DNA of 64,000 nt from Haloterrigena sp. KLK7 (GCF_037914945.1 NZ_CP149787.1:2418001-2482000); one strand, 5' to 3'; positions 17,178-25,827 are shown, numbered from the stretch's first letter. Notes: generated from the sequence alone by a model not told the origin. Translations and numbers: made by a program.

Positions 17178-18443
17178 ATGGTTCGGGATAACAGGCCGCG
17201 TGGCCGGAGACGTGACGTACTGAAAGCAATTACCGCTGGTAGTACGATCGGGATATCCGGACTGGCCGGTTGCGTCGGCGATCCGGACGAGCTGGGTGGC
17301 GGGGACGACGAGAACTTCGACACGGTGCAGTTCGGCGTTCTCGAGCCGAGGACCGGCGAGTTCAGCTCCCTCGCGAAGGAACATTACCAGGGAACCGAAC
17401 TGGCGATCCGGCAGATCAGCGACAGCGACGAGTACGACTTCGCGATCGAACACGAGGAGTACGACACGCAACTCGACCCGGCGACGGCGACCCAGCAGGC
17501 CCAGCAGGCGGTGCAGTCCGACGGCGCGCAGTTCATCAGCGGCTGTATCTCGAGTTCGGCCGCGCTCGCGATCAACAGCTTCGCTGCCGATAACGAAGTC
17601 GTCTACACGCCCGGAGCGGCGGATATCTCGATCACGGGCGAGAACTGCAACGAGTACGTGTTTCGGTTCGAGACGAGCACCGCACAGATCGCGGAGGTGA
17701 TGGCCCAGTGGACCGCCGACGAACTCGGCGATCGGATCGTCTATCACATCGCGGACTACGCGTACGGCGAGTCGGTACTGAACGAAGTCGAGACGCGAAT
17801 GGAGTCGATCAGCGACTCCTACGAGCGGGTCAACGTAACCCGGTCGGATCAGGGCTCGACGAACTTCGAGGCGTTCATCAGTCAGATCGCGGACGTCAGC
17901 GACGAGGCCGACGCGCTCGTCGTGGGGATGACGGGTGCCGACCTCGCGATTTTCCTCTCGCAGGCCAGTTCGCGCGGCCTGCCGGACGAGATCCCCATCG
18001 TGACGACGACCGGATCGTTCCGGGCCGTACGGGCGGGCGGCGGGGCGGGAGTGTACAACACCTACAGCGGCGTCCGGTACGTTCCGGAGCTCGAGACCGG
18101 AGACAATCAGGAATTCGTCGAGGCCTACGAGAACGAGTACGACGCCCCGCCGGACAACTTCTCGCGCGTCGGCTACGAATCGATCCGTATGGTCGCGAAC
18201 GGCATCCGCGAGGCGGGGTCGCGCGCTCCCGCGACGGTCAGGGAGACGCTCTCGGGCATGGAACACGACACGATCTTCGGCTCCAACCAGTTCCGGCCGT
18301 GCGACCAGCAGGCGATGAATCCGGTCTGGATGGGCGAGTGCGTCGAACCGGATTCGGGGGAGCTCGCCGACGTCGAACTCCTGACCCAACTCTCCGGTGA
18401 AGAGGCCGCACCCAGCTGCGAGGAGACCGGCTGTGAACTGTAA
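17178..18443 (+). CDS. ABC importer substrate-binding lipoprotein (branched-chain amino acid type)
   Basis: A 421-residue periplasmic-binding-protein-like lipoprotein. The N-terminus has a Tat motif (GRRRDVLKA) and a lipobox ending LAGC, placing the lipidated Cys at residue 32. The mature part has the LivK/type-I fold: FGVLEPRTGEFSSLAKEHYQGTELAIRQI, FISGCISSSAALAINSF, and later DYAYGESVLNEV and VVGMTGADLAIFLSQ. In this family ligands range from leucine to urea, amides and aromatic acids. The location in the middle of a phenylacetate island suggests an aromatic or aryl acid ligand; that is inference. It is the first gene of a four-gene operon. Confidence 0.92.
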   Translation: MVRDNRPRGRRRDVLKAITAGSTIGISGLAGCVGDPDELGGGDDENFDTVQFGVLEPRTGEFSSLAKEHYQGTELAIRQISDSDEYDFAIEHEEYDTQLDPATATQQAQQAVQSDGAQFISGCISSSAALAINSFAADNEVVYTPGAADISITGENCNEYVFRFETSTAQIAEVMAQWTADELGDRIVYHIADYAYGESVLNEVETRMESISDSYERVNVTRSDQGSTNFEAFISQIADVSDEADALVVGMTGADLAIFLSQASSRGLPDEIPIVTTTGSFRAVRAGGGAGVYNTYSGVRYVPELETGDNQEFVEAYENEYDAPPDNFSRVGYESIRMVANGIREAGSRAPATVRETLSGMEHDTIFGSNQFRPCDQQAMNPVWMGECVEPDSGELADVELLTQLSGEEAAPSCEETGCEL

Positions 18444-18474
18444 CACGCCCATGAGGAACGTCATTCGATAACCA

Positions 18475-20433
18475 ATGGTTGGTGGAATCTTACAACAACT
18501 GGTCGACGGGCTGACGATCGGCGTGGTGTACGTCCTCTTGGCCGCCGGGCTGTCGGTCATCTTCGGCGTCATGCACGTCATCAACTTCGCTCACGGCGAA
18601 CTGTTCGCGCTGGGCGCGTACTTCGCCCTGGCGCTGATCGCGCCGTTCGGCGGGACGGCGTTTTTCGCCGCGTTGTTCGTCGCACCGCTGCTCGTCGGTC
18701 TCCTCGGCGTCGCGATCGAACGGTACACGGTGCGACCGTTGTACGGACGGAATCCGCTGTACCACATTCTGTTGACGTTCGGGCTGGTGCTGGTCATCAA
18801 CGACCTGATCTACCTGATCTGGGAGCCCGGCAACGTCAACCTCCCGACCCCGGCGGTCCTCTCGGGAACGATCGACGTCGTCGGACTCAACGCCAGCGTG
18901 TACAACATGTTCGTCATCGTCTTCGGCGCCGCGATGGCGCTCTCCGTCTGGGCGACGCTCGAGCACACGAAGTACGGTCTGATTATTCGTGCGGGTTCCC
19001 AGGACCGGCAGATGGTCCGGAACCTCGGTATCGATATCGATCGCTACTATTCGCTGGTCTTCGGAATGGGGGCGGCGCTCGCCGCGGTCGCCGGGATCAT
19101 CCTCGGCGGCTACCAAACGGTCAGCCCCGAGATGGGGATGTCGGTCATCATTCCGGCGTTCGTCATCGTCGTCCTCGGCGGCCTGGGCAGCTTCAAGGGG
19201 GCCGTCGCCGGCGGGCTCCTCGTCGGCATCATTCAGACGCTCCTGCGGACGTACGCGCCGATCCTCGAGGGAATGGTGATCTTCCTGCTGATGATCGGGA
19301 TTCTCCTCGTCCGGCCCCGCGGACTGTTCGGAGTCGAGATGGAGGAGGAAGGCGGCGAACTGCTGACCGGATCCGGCGGCGTCCTCGACGATCGGACCCG
19401 GAAGCGGGTCGGACTCGCGGCGATCGGGCTACTCGCCGTGATCCCGCTCGGGGCGGGGACGTTCTATTCGACGTACACGGTCACGCTCGTGATCGAGATT
19501 CTCGTCTGGGCGCTGTTCGCGCTCAGTCTGGACTTCGTGATGGGGTACACCGGACTGGTCTCGCTCGGTCACGCGCTGTTCTACGGGCTCGGCGCGTACG
19601 CCGTCGCGATCGCGTTACTGCACGTGAGCCAGTCGGCGTTCGTCGCGATCGCGCTCGCGATCGTCATCTCCGCGGCCATCGCGTGGGTCGTCGGTTACCT
19701 CTCGATCCGCGTCTCCGGCGTCTACTTCGCGATGATCACGCTCGGCTTCGCCGAACTGTTCTACAACATGCTGTACCGACTCGAGATCACCGGCGGCTCC
19801 GAGGGGTTGTTCGGGATCTCGACGTACTACGGGATCGCCGGGACGGGAGTGGCGCTCGACGAGATCGGTCTCTTCGTCGGTCCGGTCGCCCTGACCGGGC
19901 AGTCGCTGTTCTACTACATCGCGTTGACCGCCCTGATCGGGTCGTTCCTCCTCACCCGACGAATGCTCAACTCGCCGTTCGGGTCGGTCCTCAAGTCGAT
20001 CCGCGAGAACGAACAGCGAGCGACGTTCCTCGGTTACGAGACGACCCGGTACAAACGCCGCGCGTTCGTGGTCAGCGGGGCGCTGGCCGGCCTGGCCGGC
20101 GGGCTCTTCACGCTCAACTCGGGGTACGCGGCGCCGTCGTTCGCCTACTGGCTCCACTCCGGCGAGGTGATCGTGATGGTCATTCTCGGCGGGATGGGGA
20201 CGCTCTACGGGCCAATCATCGGCGCGACCGTGTTCTTCGGCCTCGAGGAGATCCTCACCGACTTCACGCCGCGATGGCGACTGGTGCTCGGGACGATTTT
20301 CGTCCTGTTCGTGATCTTCCTCCCGCGCGGACTGGTCTCGCTTCCGGCTCGGCTCAAACCCCTCGTGACGAGGGATTCGGGTCGGGGCGCGGAACCGACC
20401 CCGGACGACTCGGGCGTCAGAGGTGACGACTGA
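18475..20433 (+). CDS. Fused LivH-LivM-type ABC permease
   Basis: A 652-residue permease that joins two proteins normally separate. Residues 1-295 are LivH-like (GLTIGVVYVLLAAGLSVIFG, VINFAHGELFALGAYF, the EAA-like loop region GGLGSFKGAVAGGLLVG). Residues 310-640 are LivM-like (LVIEILVWALFALSLDFVMG, YTGLVSLGHALFYGLGAYAV, GGMGTLYGPIIGATVFFGLEE). A charged linker (EMEEEGGELLTGSGG, then DDRTRKR) connects them. One polypeptide therefore supplies both transmembrane halves of the importer. Its stop overlaps the ATG of the first ATPase gene by one base. The reading frame is continuous, so this is a true fusion rather than an annotation artefact. Confidence 0.93.
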   Translation: MVGGILQQLVDGLTIGVVYVLLAAGLSVIFGVMHVINFAHGELFALGAYFALALIAPFGGTAFFAALFVAPLLVGLLGVAIERYTVRPLYGRNPLYHILLTFGLVLVINDLIYLIWEPGNVNLPTPAVLSGTIDVVGLNASVYNMFVIVFGAAMALSVWATLEHTKYGLIIRAGSQDRQMVRNLGIDIDRYYSLVFGMGAALAAVAGIILGGYQTVSPEMGMSVIIPAFVIVVLGGLGSFKGAVAGGLLVGIIQTLLRTYAPILEGMVIFLLMIGILLVRPRGLFGVEMEEEGGELLTGSGGVLDDRTRKRVGLAAIGLLAVIPLGAGTFYSTYTVTLVIEILVWALFALSLDFVMGYTGLVSLGHALFYGLGAYAVAIALLHVSQSAFVAIALAIVISAAIAWVVGYLSIRVSGVYFAMITLGFAELFYNMLYRLEITGGSEGLFGISTYYGIAGTGVALDEIGLFVGPVALTGQSLFYYIALTALIGSFLLTRRMLNSPFGSVLKSIRENEQRATFLGYETTRYKRRAFVVSGALAGLAGGLFTLNSGYAAPSFAYWLHSGEVIVMVILGGMGTLYGPIIGATVFFGLEEILTDFTPRWRLVLGTIFVLFVIFLPRGLVSLPARLKPLVTRDSGRGAEPTPDDSGVRGDD

Positions 20434-21233
20434 TGGCTACGGAACCGATCGAAACGGACGACCGAGGCGCGGACGAGACGATCCTCCGAACGGACGAGCT
20501 GGTCAAGAAATTCGGGCAGTTCACCGCGACCGATCGCGTCGATCTGACGGTCGAACGCGGCGAGTTCCGCAGTATCATCGGTCCGAACGGTGCGGGAAAG
20601 ACCACGCTGTTCAACCTCGTCACCGGCGCGTTGCCGGTCACCGACGGCCGGATCTACTTCGACGGCGAGGACATCACGACGCTCTCGCCCGCGGAACGCG
20701 TCCGCCGCGGCATCGGCCGCTCGTTCCAGATTTCGAATATCTTCGGCGGACTCAGCGTCCGCGAGAACGTCAGGTTGGCGGCGCAGTCGATCGACCGTGA
20801 TCGGTACGGGTTCGTCGAATCGCTGTTCAAACCGACCGACCGGTACGACGGGATGAACGACCGGACCGACCGGATCCTCGAGCGCATCGGACTGAGCGAC
20901 GTCGCCGACGAGGAGGCGAACGCGCTCGCGTACGGCGACAAGCGACGGCTCGAGATCGGCGTCGTCCTCGCGACCGAACCCGACCTGGTGTTGTTCGACG
21001 AGCCGACCGCCGGCATGAGCGTCGAAGAGACCAGGGAGACGATCGAGCTGATCGAAGACGTACTGGTCGACCAGACGCTGCTGCTCATCGAACACGACAT
21101 CGAACTCGTCATGGAACTCTCCGACCGCATCACCGTGTTGAATCGCGGGCAGATCCTCGCGGAGGGGACGCCCGACGAAATCGCCGCGAATCAGGACGTC
21201 CAGGACGCGTATCTCGGGGGGATGATGGAATGA
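20433..21233 (+). CDS. ABC importer ATP-binding protein (LivG type)
   Basis: A 266-residue ATPase. Walker A is IGPNGAGKTTLFNLVTG (about residues 51-67). The LivG-specific insertion with RRGIGRSFQISNIFGGLSVREN follows, the signature region is degenerate (ALAYGDKRRLEIGVVLATEPD), Walker B is LVLFDEPTAGMS, and the H-loop is LLIEHDIELVM. LivG ATPases typically have such a Y-G-(D/E)-(Q/K)-R-x-L-E-I signature, so the degeneration is normal. It overlaps the permease gene by one base and the next ATPase gene by four. It energises uptake together with the LivF partner. Confidence 0.93.
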   Translation: MATEPIETDDRGADETILRTDELVKKFGQFTATDRVDLTVERGEFRSIIGPNGAGKTTLFNLVTGALPVTDGRIYFDGEDITTLSPAERVRRGIGRSFQISNIFGGLSVRENVRLAAQSIDRDRYGFVESLFKPTDRYDGMNDRTDRILERIGLSDVADEEANALAYGDKRRLEIGVVLATEPDLVLFDEPTAGMSVEETRETIELIEDVLVDQTLLLIEHDIELVMELSDRITVLNRGQILAEGTPDEIAANQDVQDAYLGGMME

Positions 21234-21952
21234 GCGCCGAACCGCTGCTCTCGGTCGACGCGATCGATTCGGGATACGGGGACACGCAGGTGCTTCGCGA
21301 GCTATCGCTCTCGATAGCCGAAGGCGAGGTCGTCTCGCTGGTGGGCCGCAACGGCGCCGGCAAGACGACGACGCTGCGGACGATCATGGGTATCCTCGAA
21401 CCGTCGAGCGGCACCGTCCGCTATCGGGGCGAGGATATTTCGACGCTCGACGCGACGGAAACGGTCGCTCGCGGGCTCGCGCTCGTCCCCGAGGAGCGCC
21501 AGATCTTCCCCGAACTGACCGTTCGAGAGAACCTGCAGATCGCCGACTACGGCGGTGCGTCTGACGTCGATTCGCTGTCGATCGAGGAAGCCCTCGAGAT
21601 GTTCGAGAACCTGAAAGCGCGGACGGCGAACGCCGGATCGTCCCTGTCCGGCGGCGAACAGCAGATGTTGGCGATCGCCCGCGCGCTCGTCGGCGGCGCC
21701 GATCTCATCCTGCTCGACGAGCCGACCGAGGGACTCGCGCCGTACATCGTCCAGGACGTGATGGACATCGTTCGCGAACTCAACGACCGGGGCATCACCG
21801 TCTTGCTCGTCGAGCAGAACGTCCACGTCTGCCTCGAGCTCGCGGACCGGAACTACGTCATCAATCAGGGCGAGATCGTCTACGAGGGGACCGCCGCGGA
21901 GCTCGAGGCGAACGACGAGATCCTCGATCGGTATCTCGGCGTCACCGCGTAA
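21230..21952 (+). CDS. ABC importer ATP-binding protein (LivF type)
   Basis: A 240-residue ATPase, second of the pair. Walker A is VGRNGAGKTTTLRTIMG, followed by RGLALVPEERQIFPELTVRENL. The signature LSGGEQQMLAIARALV, Walker B ADLILLDEPTEGLAPY and the H-loop position (VLLVEQNVHVCLEL, with Gln/Asn in place of the usual His, normal for LivF) are present. Its ATG overlaps the upstream stop (ATGA). It completes the operon: binding protein, fused permease, LivG, LivF. A short gap with a repeat and a hairpin follows, where the oppositely oriented thioesterase gene ends. Confidence 0.93.
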   Translation: MSAEPLLSVDAIDSGYGDTQVLRELSLSIAEGEVVSLVGRNGAGKTTTLRTIMGILEPSSGTVRYRGEDISTLDATETVARGLALVPEERQIFPELTVRENLQIADYGGASDVDSLSIEEALEMFENLKARTANAGSSLSGGEQQMLAIARALVGGADLILLDEPTEGLAPYIVQDVMDIVRELNDRGITVLLVEQNVHVCLELADRNYVINQGEIVYEGTAAELEANDEILDRYLGVTA

Positions 21953-22017
21953 TCGCCGCTCGAACGCGTTTTTCTGCGCGGTACCGTCTACAGCGCCGTC
22001 GTCTCGTCGGCACCGTG

Positions 22018-22063
22018 TCGGTGAACCGGTACGCGGAAAATCGGTGAACCGGTACGTGGAAAA
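22018..22063. repeat. 23-bp tandem direct repeat
   Basis: Two adjacent 23-base units (22018-22040 and 22041-22063) beginning TCGGTGAACCGGTACG and ending GGAAAA, differing at one base. They sit in the gap between two convergent genes beside a strong hairpin, and may be debris of a small mobile element. Confidence 0.7.
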
Positions 22064-22073
22064 CAGTGGAACG

Positions 22074-22093
22074 CCCGCGACTGAAGTCGCGGG
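22074..22093. terminator. Strong GC hairpin between convergent genes
   Basis: CCCGCGACT-GA-AGTCGCGGG, a perfect 9-bp stem with a minimal loop, five bases from the thioesterase stop. It can serve as a bidirectional terminator. The core resembles hairpins often found at ends of haloarchaeal IS200/IS605-type elements (recall, not checked), so it could instead be an element relic. Confidence 0.5.
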
Positions 22094-22098
22094 AGTAG

Positions 22099-22491
22099 TC
22101 ACGGTTTGTACACGCGTCCTCGAAACGTCGCGATCCGATCGTCGGCCTCGTCCGTGACGACGACCTCGTACTCGGCCGTCCGACCGCCGCCGTGGGTCTC
22201 CGCCGCGGTCGCGGTGAGAACGGCGCCGACCTCGACGGCCTCGAGGTACGAGACGTTCGTCTCCAGTGCGACCGCGGTCTCCCCGTGGGAGTTCGACGCC
22301 GCGGCGAAGGCCGCGTCGGCCAGCGAGTAGATCGCCCCGCCGTGGGGCGTACCGTGGAAGTTCGTCAGGTCCTCGCTCACTTCGAGGCGAGTGCTCGCGG
22401 CCCCCGGCTCGAGGTCGACGAGTTCGATACCGAGGGTCTCGCAGTAGGCGTCGCTCTCGATGCGCCGACGAACCGTTTCGATGTCTGCCAT
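22099..22491 (-). CDS. PaaI-family hotdog thioesterase
   Basis: A 130-residue hotdog protein with the PaaI pattern: FHGTPHGGAIYSLADAAFAAASNSHGE, ALETNVSYLEAVEVGAVLTATA and a final strand ATFRGRVYKP. The HGG loop and the acidic Asp in the following helix fit hydroxyphenylacetyl-CoA-type thioesterases. It lies 49 bp after the HTH regulator on the same strand but has a TATA-like TTTTA (22515-22519) 26 bp before the ATG, so it has its own leaderless promoter. Expected role is hydrolysis of stalled aryl-CoA intermediates. Confidence 0.9.
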   Translation of the reverse strand: MADIETVRRRIESDAYCETLGIELVDLEPGAASTRLEVSEDLTNFHGTPHGGAIYSLADAAFAAASNSHGETAVALETNVSYLEAVEVGAVLTATAAETHGGGRTAEYEVVVTDEADDRIATFRGRVYKP

Positions 22492-22512
22492 ACGGTATCA
22501 CACCGATACGGA

Positions 22513-22521
22513 GGTAAAAGT
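22513..22521 (-). promoter_or_regulatory. TATA box of the thioesterase gene at 22491
   Basis: Minus-strand TTTTA (22515-22519) centred 26 bp before the ATG at 22491, the canonical haloarchaeal spacing for leaderless initiation. Confidence 0.5.
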
Positions 22522-22540
22522 ATCTAGCGGCGGCTGAATC

Positions 22541-23179
22541 TCAGCTGAAAATCTGGCGGAACAGCGCCGCCTCGCCGCGTCGGAGTCGCTCGAGAAACGC
22601 CGATTTACTGATTCCGAGCTCGTCAGCGACCGCCTCCGACGAGACGCCCCGGGGGATAGTGAAGTATCCCATCTCGAGGGCCGTCCGAAGGCACTCCTCC
22701 TGGGCCGGCGTGAGGTTCCATCGGTTGCCGGGAGATTCCTTCGCTTCGGCCCGCATGGGATAGACGCGCTCGAGCGTGACCCCGACGGTCTCGCCGGCGG
22801 CCTCCATGACGCCCTTGAGGACGTCGCGACCGACGACCGCGCCGAAGATCATCGCCGCGCCGTCGCGGTATCGCAGCGTCTCGACGATGAGTCCGCCGTC
22901 GATCAGTCGGTGGACGACGCAGGGCTCTTTCGACAGGCAGCGGTACCGATAGCGGCCGTCGGTCCTCGAGACGTGCAGGTACGAGATCCGGTCGTCGTCG
23001 TCGAGCACTCGAGTGAGCCGCTCGCTCTTGGGCGAACTGAACTTAAGGAGATCGTAGCCGTCGCTGCGGTGCTGTGGCGGCTGCGCACCGATCTCGACGT
23101 CGACGTCCCGCGTCGCCTCCGAAAGCGGGCAATCGTCGTTCTGAACGCGGAATTCGACCGCGAGACATTCGTCGATCAT
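22541..23179 (-). CDS. HTH-10 (bacterio-opsin activator-like) transcriptional regulator
   Basis: A 212-residue regulator. The C-terminal 55 residues are the bat-type HTH: NLTPAQEECLRTALEMGYFTIPRGVSSEAVADELGISKSAFLERLRRGE. The N-terminal part (residues 1-150) is an uncharacterised sensor region with ECLAVEFRVQNDDCPLSEATR and several cysteines. It is divergent from paaABCD, with about 98 bp between starts, so it is the obvious candidate regulator of the epoxidase operon and may bind phenylacetyl-CoA or another inducer. The ATG at 23179 was chosen because GGAGG lies 11 bases upstream; a GTG at 23203 would add eight residues. Confidence 0.88.
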   Translation of the reverse strand: MIDECLAVEFRVQNDDCPLSEATRDVDVEIGAQPPQHRSDGYDLLKFSSPKSERLTRVLDDDDRISYLHVSRTDGRYRYRCLSKEPCVVHRLIDGGLIVETLRYRDGAAMIFGAVVGRDVLKGVMEAAGETVGVTLERVYPMRAEAKESPGNRWNLTPAQEECLRTALEMGYFTIPRGVSSEAVADELGISKSAFLERLRRGEAALFRQIFS

Positions 23180-23277
23180 GACGGATATGACCTCCGTTAA
23201 CACCCGACAGTATTTAAAACCGCGTTATACGGCGGTCAACCCCTAAGGGTCTATCCGTCGTTCGTTCGGACGAAACG
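23180..23277. promoter_or_regulatory. Shared intergenic region, regulator / paaA
   Basis: Ninety-eight bases between divergent starts. On the minus strand TTTAAA (23213-23218) is the likely TATA of the regulator and GGAGG (23191-23195) its ribosome site. On the plus strand CCTAAGGG (23242-23249) lies about 30 bp before the paaA ATG. Any operator for phenylacetate control should lie here. Confidence 0.5.
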
Positions 23278-24219
23278 ATGGACTTGGAGACTGCCAAAGA
23301 ACGCGCGGGGCCGCGGGAGTTCAGCCCCGCCGACGACCTCCCCGAGGAGTACCGGAAAGCGGCCACGCGGATGATCGAGTTCCACGCGAACAGCGAGATC
23401 ATGGGCGCGTACTTAGAGCGCCCGTTCATCCGTCAGGCGCCGAGTATCGATCGCAAGCTGGCGTTCTCCGCGAAGGTGCAAGACGAGATCGGCCACGGAC
23501 AGCTGCTCTACCGCGCCGCCGAGTCGCTGGGCGTCAAGACGCGCGAGGAGATGCTGGACGACCTCGCCAACGGCGACGGGAAGTTCTTGAACTGCTTCCA
23601 CTATCCGATGGAGGACTGGGTCGAGACGCCGATGATCGCCTTCTTCGTCGACGGCGCGGCGATGCGTCGGCAGGCGACGCTCCGACGGACCAGCTGGGAG
23701 CCGTACGCCCACGCGATGGACAAGGTGTGTTTCGAGGAGGGGTTCCACGTCAAACACGGCGAGGACATCCTCGCGGAACTCATGTCGGGCTCGAAGAAGG
23801 AACAGCGGATGACTCAGGAGGCCTTCGAGGAGTGGTGGCCCCGCATCATCCAGTTCTTCGGTCCGACCGACGACAAGAGCACCCACCACGACTTCGCGGC
23901 CTCGGTGGGGCTCAAACAGCAGTCCAACGACCAACTGCGCAACGCGTTCCTCGACCAGTACATCCCCAAGGCCCGAAAGTACGGCCTCGAGATCCCGGAC
24001 GAGCCCCGGATTCGCGAGCGGGACGACGGCACCTACGAGGTCGCGGAGGACGACCTCGACTGGGACGAGTTCTTCACGATCGCGAAGAACGACTACGAAC
24101 CCGGTCTGGACCAGATCAACGGCCGTAAGGCCGCACAGGAGGCCGTTCAGTGGGTCCGCGATACGATCGAGGGAGACGCTTCCGCCGCCGGCGGCCACGC
24201 GCCGCAGGCGGCCGACTGA
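23278..24219 (+). CDS. paaA: 1,2-phenylacetyl-CoA epoxidase, catalytic subunit PaaA
   Basis: A 313-residue ferritin-like diiron oxygenase subunit. The metal-binding helices are visible: TRMIEFHANSEIMGAY, FSAKVQDEIGHGQLLYRAA with the E-x2-H pair, and MDKVCFEEGFHVKHGED with the second E-x2-H. The length agrees with bacterial PaaA. Together with PaaC and PaaB it forms the complex that converts phenylacetyl-CoA to the 1,2-epoxide using O2 and electrons. It starts the tight paaABCD operon, and PaaB follows after two bases. No oxygenase reductase (PaaE) gene is encoded nearby. Confidence 0.96.
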   Translation: MDLETAKERAGPREFSPADDLPEEYRKAATRMIEFHANSEIMGAYLERPFIRQAPSIDRKLAFSAKVQDEIGHGQLLYRAAESLGVKTREEMLDDLANGDGKFLNCFHYPMEDWVETPMIAFFVDGAAMRRQATLRRTSWEPYAHAMDKVCFEEGFHVKHGEDILAELMSGSKKEQRMTQEAFEEWWPRIIQFFGPTDDKSTHHDFAASVGLKQQSNDQLRNAFLDQYIPKARKYGLEIPDEPRIRERDDGTYEVAEDDLDWDEFFTIAKNDYEPGLDQINGRKAAQEAVQWVRDTIEGDASAAGGHAPQAAD

Positions 24220-24221
24220 CC

Positions 24222-24539
24222 ATGATATGGGAAGTATTCCGCCAGGAGAAGACCGGCCGATATCACACGCACTGTGGCAACGTCCACGCGCCGGACCGCG
24301 AGATGGCCAAGCAGTTCGCCGCCATCCAGCACGGTCGGCGCAAGCCGACCAACAGCCTCTGGGTCGTTCCCAGGGAGGAGATCGGCGAGATCGACTCCGA
24401 AGACGTCGCGTTCGGCGGGACGACCGACAAGAGCTACCGGTGGGCGACCGCGTACAACACGACCGGCACGGACGCGAGCGAGGTCGTCGAGTCCGAAGAC
24501 GAACAGGCGACCGCCGAACGACAGCGGGGTGACGACTGA
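24222..24539 (+). CDS. paaB: 1,2-phenylacetyl-CoA epoxidase subunit PaaB
   Basis: A 105-residue small subunit beginning IWEVFRQEKTGRYHTHCGNVHAPD and containing the conserved AAIQHGRRKPTNSLWVVP segment. PaaB bridges PaaA-PaaC units in the oligomer and has no catalytic residues. The start ATG at 24222 comes two bases after the paaA stop; the stop overlaps the paaC ATG by one base. The C-terminal 20 residues are an acidic tail (ESEDEQATAERQRGDD) beyond the bacterial length. Confidence 0.95.
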   Translation: MIWEVFRQEKTGRYHTHCGNVHAPDREMAKQFAAIQHGRRKPTNSLWVVPREEIGEIDSEDVAFGGTTDKSYRWATAYNTTGTDASEVVESEDEQATAERQRGDD

Positions 24540-25411
24540 TGGCGGCGAGCCTCGAGAACCCCGACGAACTCGACGAGCGCGAGCGGACGGCCCTCGAGAC
24601 GCTGCTGAAGCGGCTGGCCGACGACGAGTTCGTGCTGGCCGAACGCTACACCGAGTGGCAGGTCCGCGCGCCGAGCCTCGAGTCCGACCTCGCGCTGGCG
24701 AACAACGCCCAGGACGAACTCGGCCACGCCCGCCTGTGGTACGACGTCCTCGGCGACGTCGGCCTCGAGGAGCGGGACCTCGTCTACGAGCGCGATCCCG
24801 GCGACTTCCGGCACAGCACGCTGGTCGAACTCCCCTTCGAGGAGGGCGACTGGGCCGACGCCGTCCTCCGGTCGTACCTCTACGACGTCGCCGAGGACCT
24901 CCGGCTCGAGGCGCTCGTCGACTCCACCCACCCGAAGATCGCCGACCGCGTCGGGAAGATCCGCAGCGAGGAGGAGTACCACCTCGAGCACGCCCAGAAC
25001 TGGCTGGAGCGGCTCGCCGACGACGGCGAGGGCCGCGAGCGCCTGCAGGACGCGCTCGACCGGCTGTTCCCGTACGCGTTCACGCTCTTCGAACCCGTCG
25101 ACCCCGACGTCGAAGACGATATCGTCGACCTCGGGCTTCGCGACGCGACCCTCGAGGAACTCGGTGAGGAGTGGCTGTCGATCGTCGTCCCGTACCTCGA
25201 GTCGCTCGACCTCGAGCTGCCGGTGGACGGGCGCGCGGGCGACGATACCGACGAGTTCGAGTTCGAAGTGACCGAGGACATGCTCCCCGAGGAGCGCGGT
25301 CGCGACGGGACCCACACCGACGCGTGGTTCGACCTCTACGAGGAGTTCACCCACACCTACCGCGAACTCGGGCGCACCGAGACGACCAGAATCATGGACA
25401 AACCAGAGTGA
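24539..25411 (+). CDS. paaC: 1,2-phenylacetyl-CoA epoxidase subunit PaaC
   Basis: A 290-residue ferritin-like structural partner of PaaA. Helices include LLKRLADDEFVLAERYTEWQ, LALANNAQDELGHARLWYDV, and RVGKIRSEEEYHLEHAQNW. The E-x2-H patterns are partly kept although bacterial PaaC does not bind iron. It overlaps paaB and paaD by one base each, indicating translational coupling and fixed stoichiometry. The length is somewhat greater than the E. coli protein because of acidic insertions in the C-terminal third. Confidence 0.95.
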   Translation: MAASLENPDELDERERTALETLLKRLADDEFVLAERYTEWQVRAPSLESDLALANNAQDELGHARLWYDVLGDVGLEERDLVYERDPGDFRHSTLVELPFEEGDWADAVLRSYLYDVAEDLRLEALVDSTHPKIADRVGKIRSEEEYHLEHAQNWLERLADDGEGRERLQDALDRLFPYAFTLFEPVDPDVEDDIVDLGLRDATLEELGEEWLSIVVPYLESLDLELPVDGRAGDDTDEFEFEVTEDMLPEERGRDGTHTDAWFDLYEEFTHTYRELGRTETTRIMDKPE

Positions 25412-25827
25412 TGAGTAGCAATATTCCGGACGACACCGACGCCACGCCCTGTGCGTACACCGACTACGACGAGGGCGAGGCCGTAGACGACCTTCCTGCG
25501 ACCGGCGCCGACGCGACCGGCCTCGCGGCCGACGTGTGGGACGCCCTCTACGGGATCGAAGACCCCGAGATGCCGATCAGCATCGTCGATCTCGGCCTGA
25601 TATACGGCGTCGACGTCGACGACGGCGCCGTGACCGTCGACATGACGCTCACCTACTCGGGGTGTCCCGCTCGAGACATGCTCACCGAGGACGTCGAAGC
25701 CGCGGTCGCCGCCGTCGACGGCGTCGACGACGTCGAGTTGCGACTCGTCTGGAGTCCGGAGTGGACCGTCGAGATGGTGACCGAACGGGGGGAAGAAGAC
25801 CTGCGAGAGTTCGGGCTCAGCGTATGA
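25411..25827 (+). CDS. paaD: PaaD, MIP18/DUF59 domain part
   Basis: A 138-residue protein with a 45-residue acidic N-terminal extension followed by a MIP18 (DUF59) domain: VWDALYGIEDPEMPISIVDLGLIYGVDV and the conserved cysteine in LTYSGCPARDM. The C-terminus ends LREFGLSV, with no zinc ribbon. In bacteria PaaD carries both the MIP18 domain and a C-terminal Cys-rich domain in one chain and is thought to help iron-sulfur or diiron cluster assembly for the epoxidase. Here the Cys-rich part is a separate gene overlapping by four bases. The start overlaps the paaC stop by one base. Confidence 0.92.
   Translation: MSSNIPDDTDATPCAYTDYDEGEAVDDLPATGADATGLAADVWDALYGIEDPEMPISIVDLGLIYGVDVDDGAVTVDMTLTYSGCPARDMLTEDVEAAVAAVDGVDDVELRLVWSPEWTVEMVTERGEEDLREFGLSV

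Noticed and set aside
15570-18584. 1004-codon minus-strand open frame
   Set aside because: It runs across the GNAT, universal stress and binding-protein genes in their antisense frames and through intergenic DNA; no domain is recognisable.
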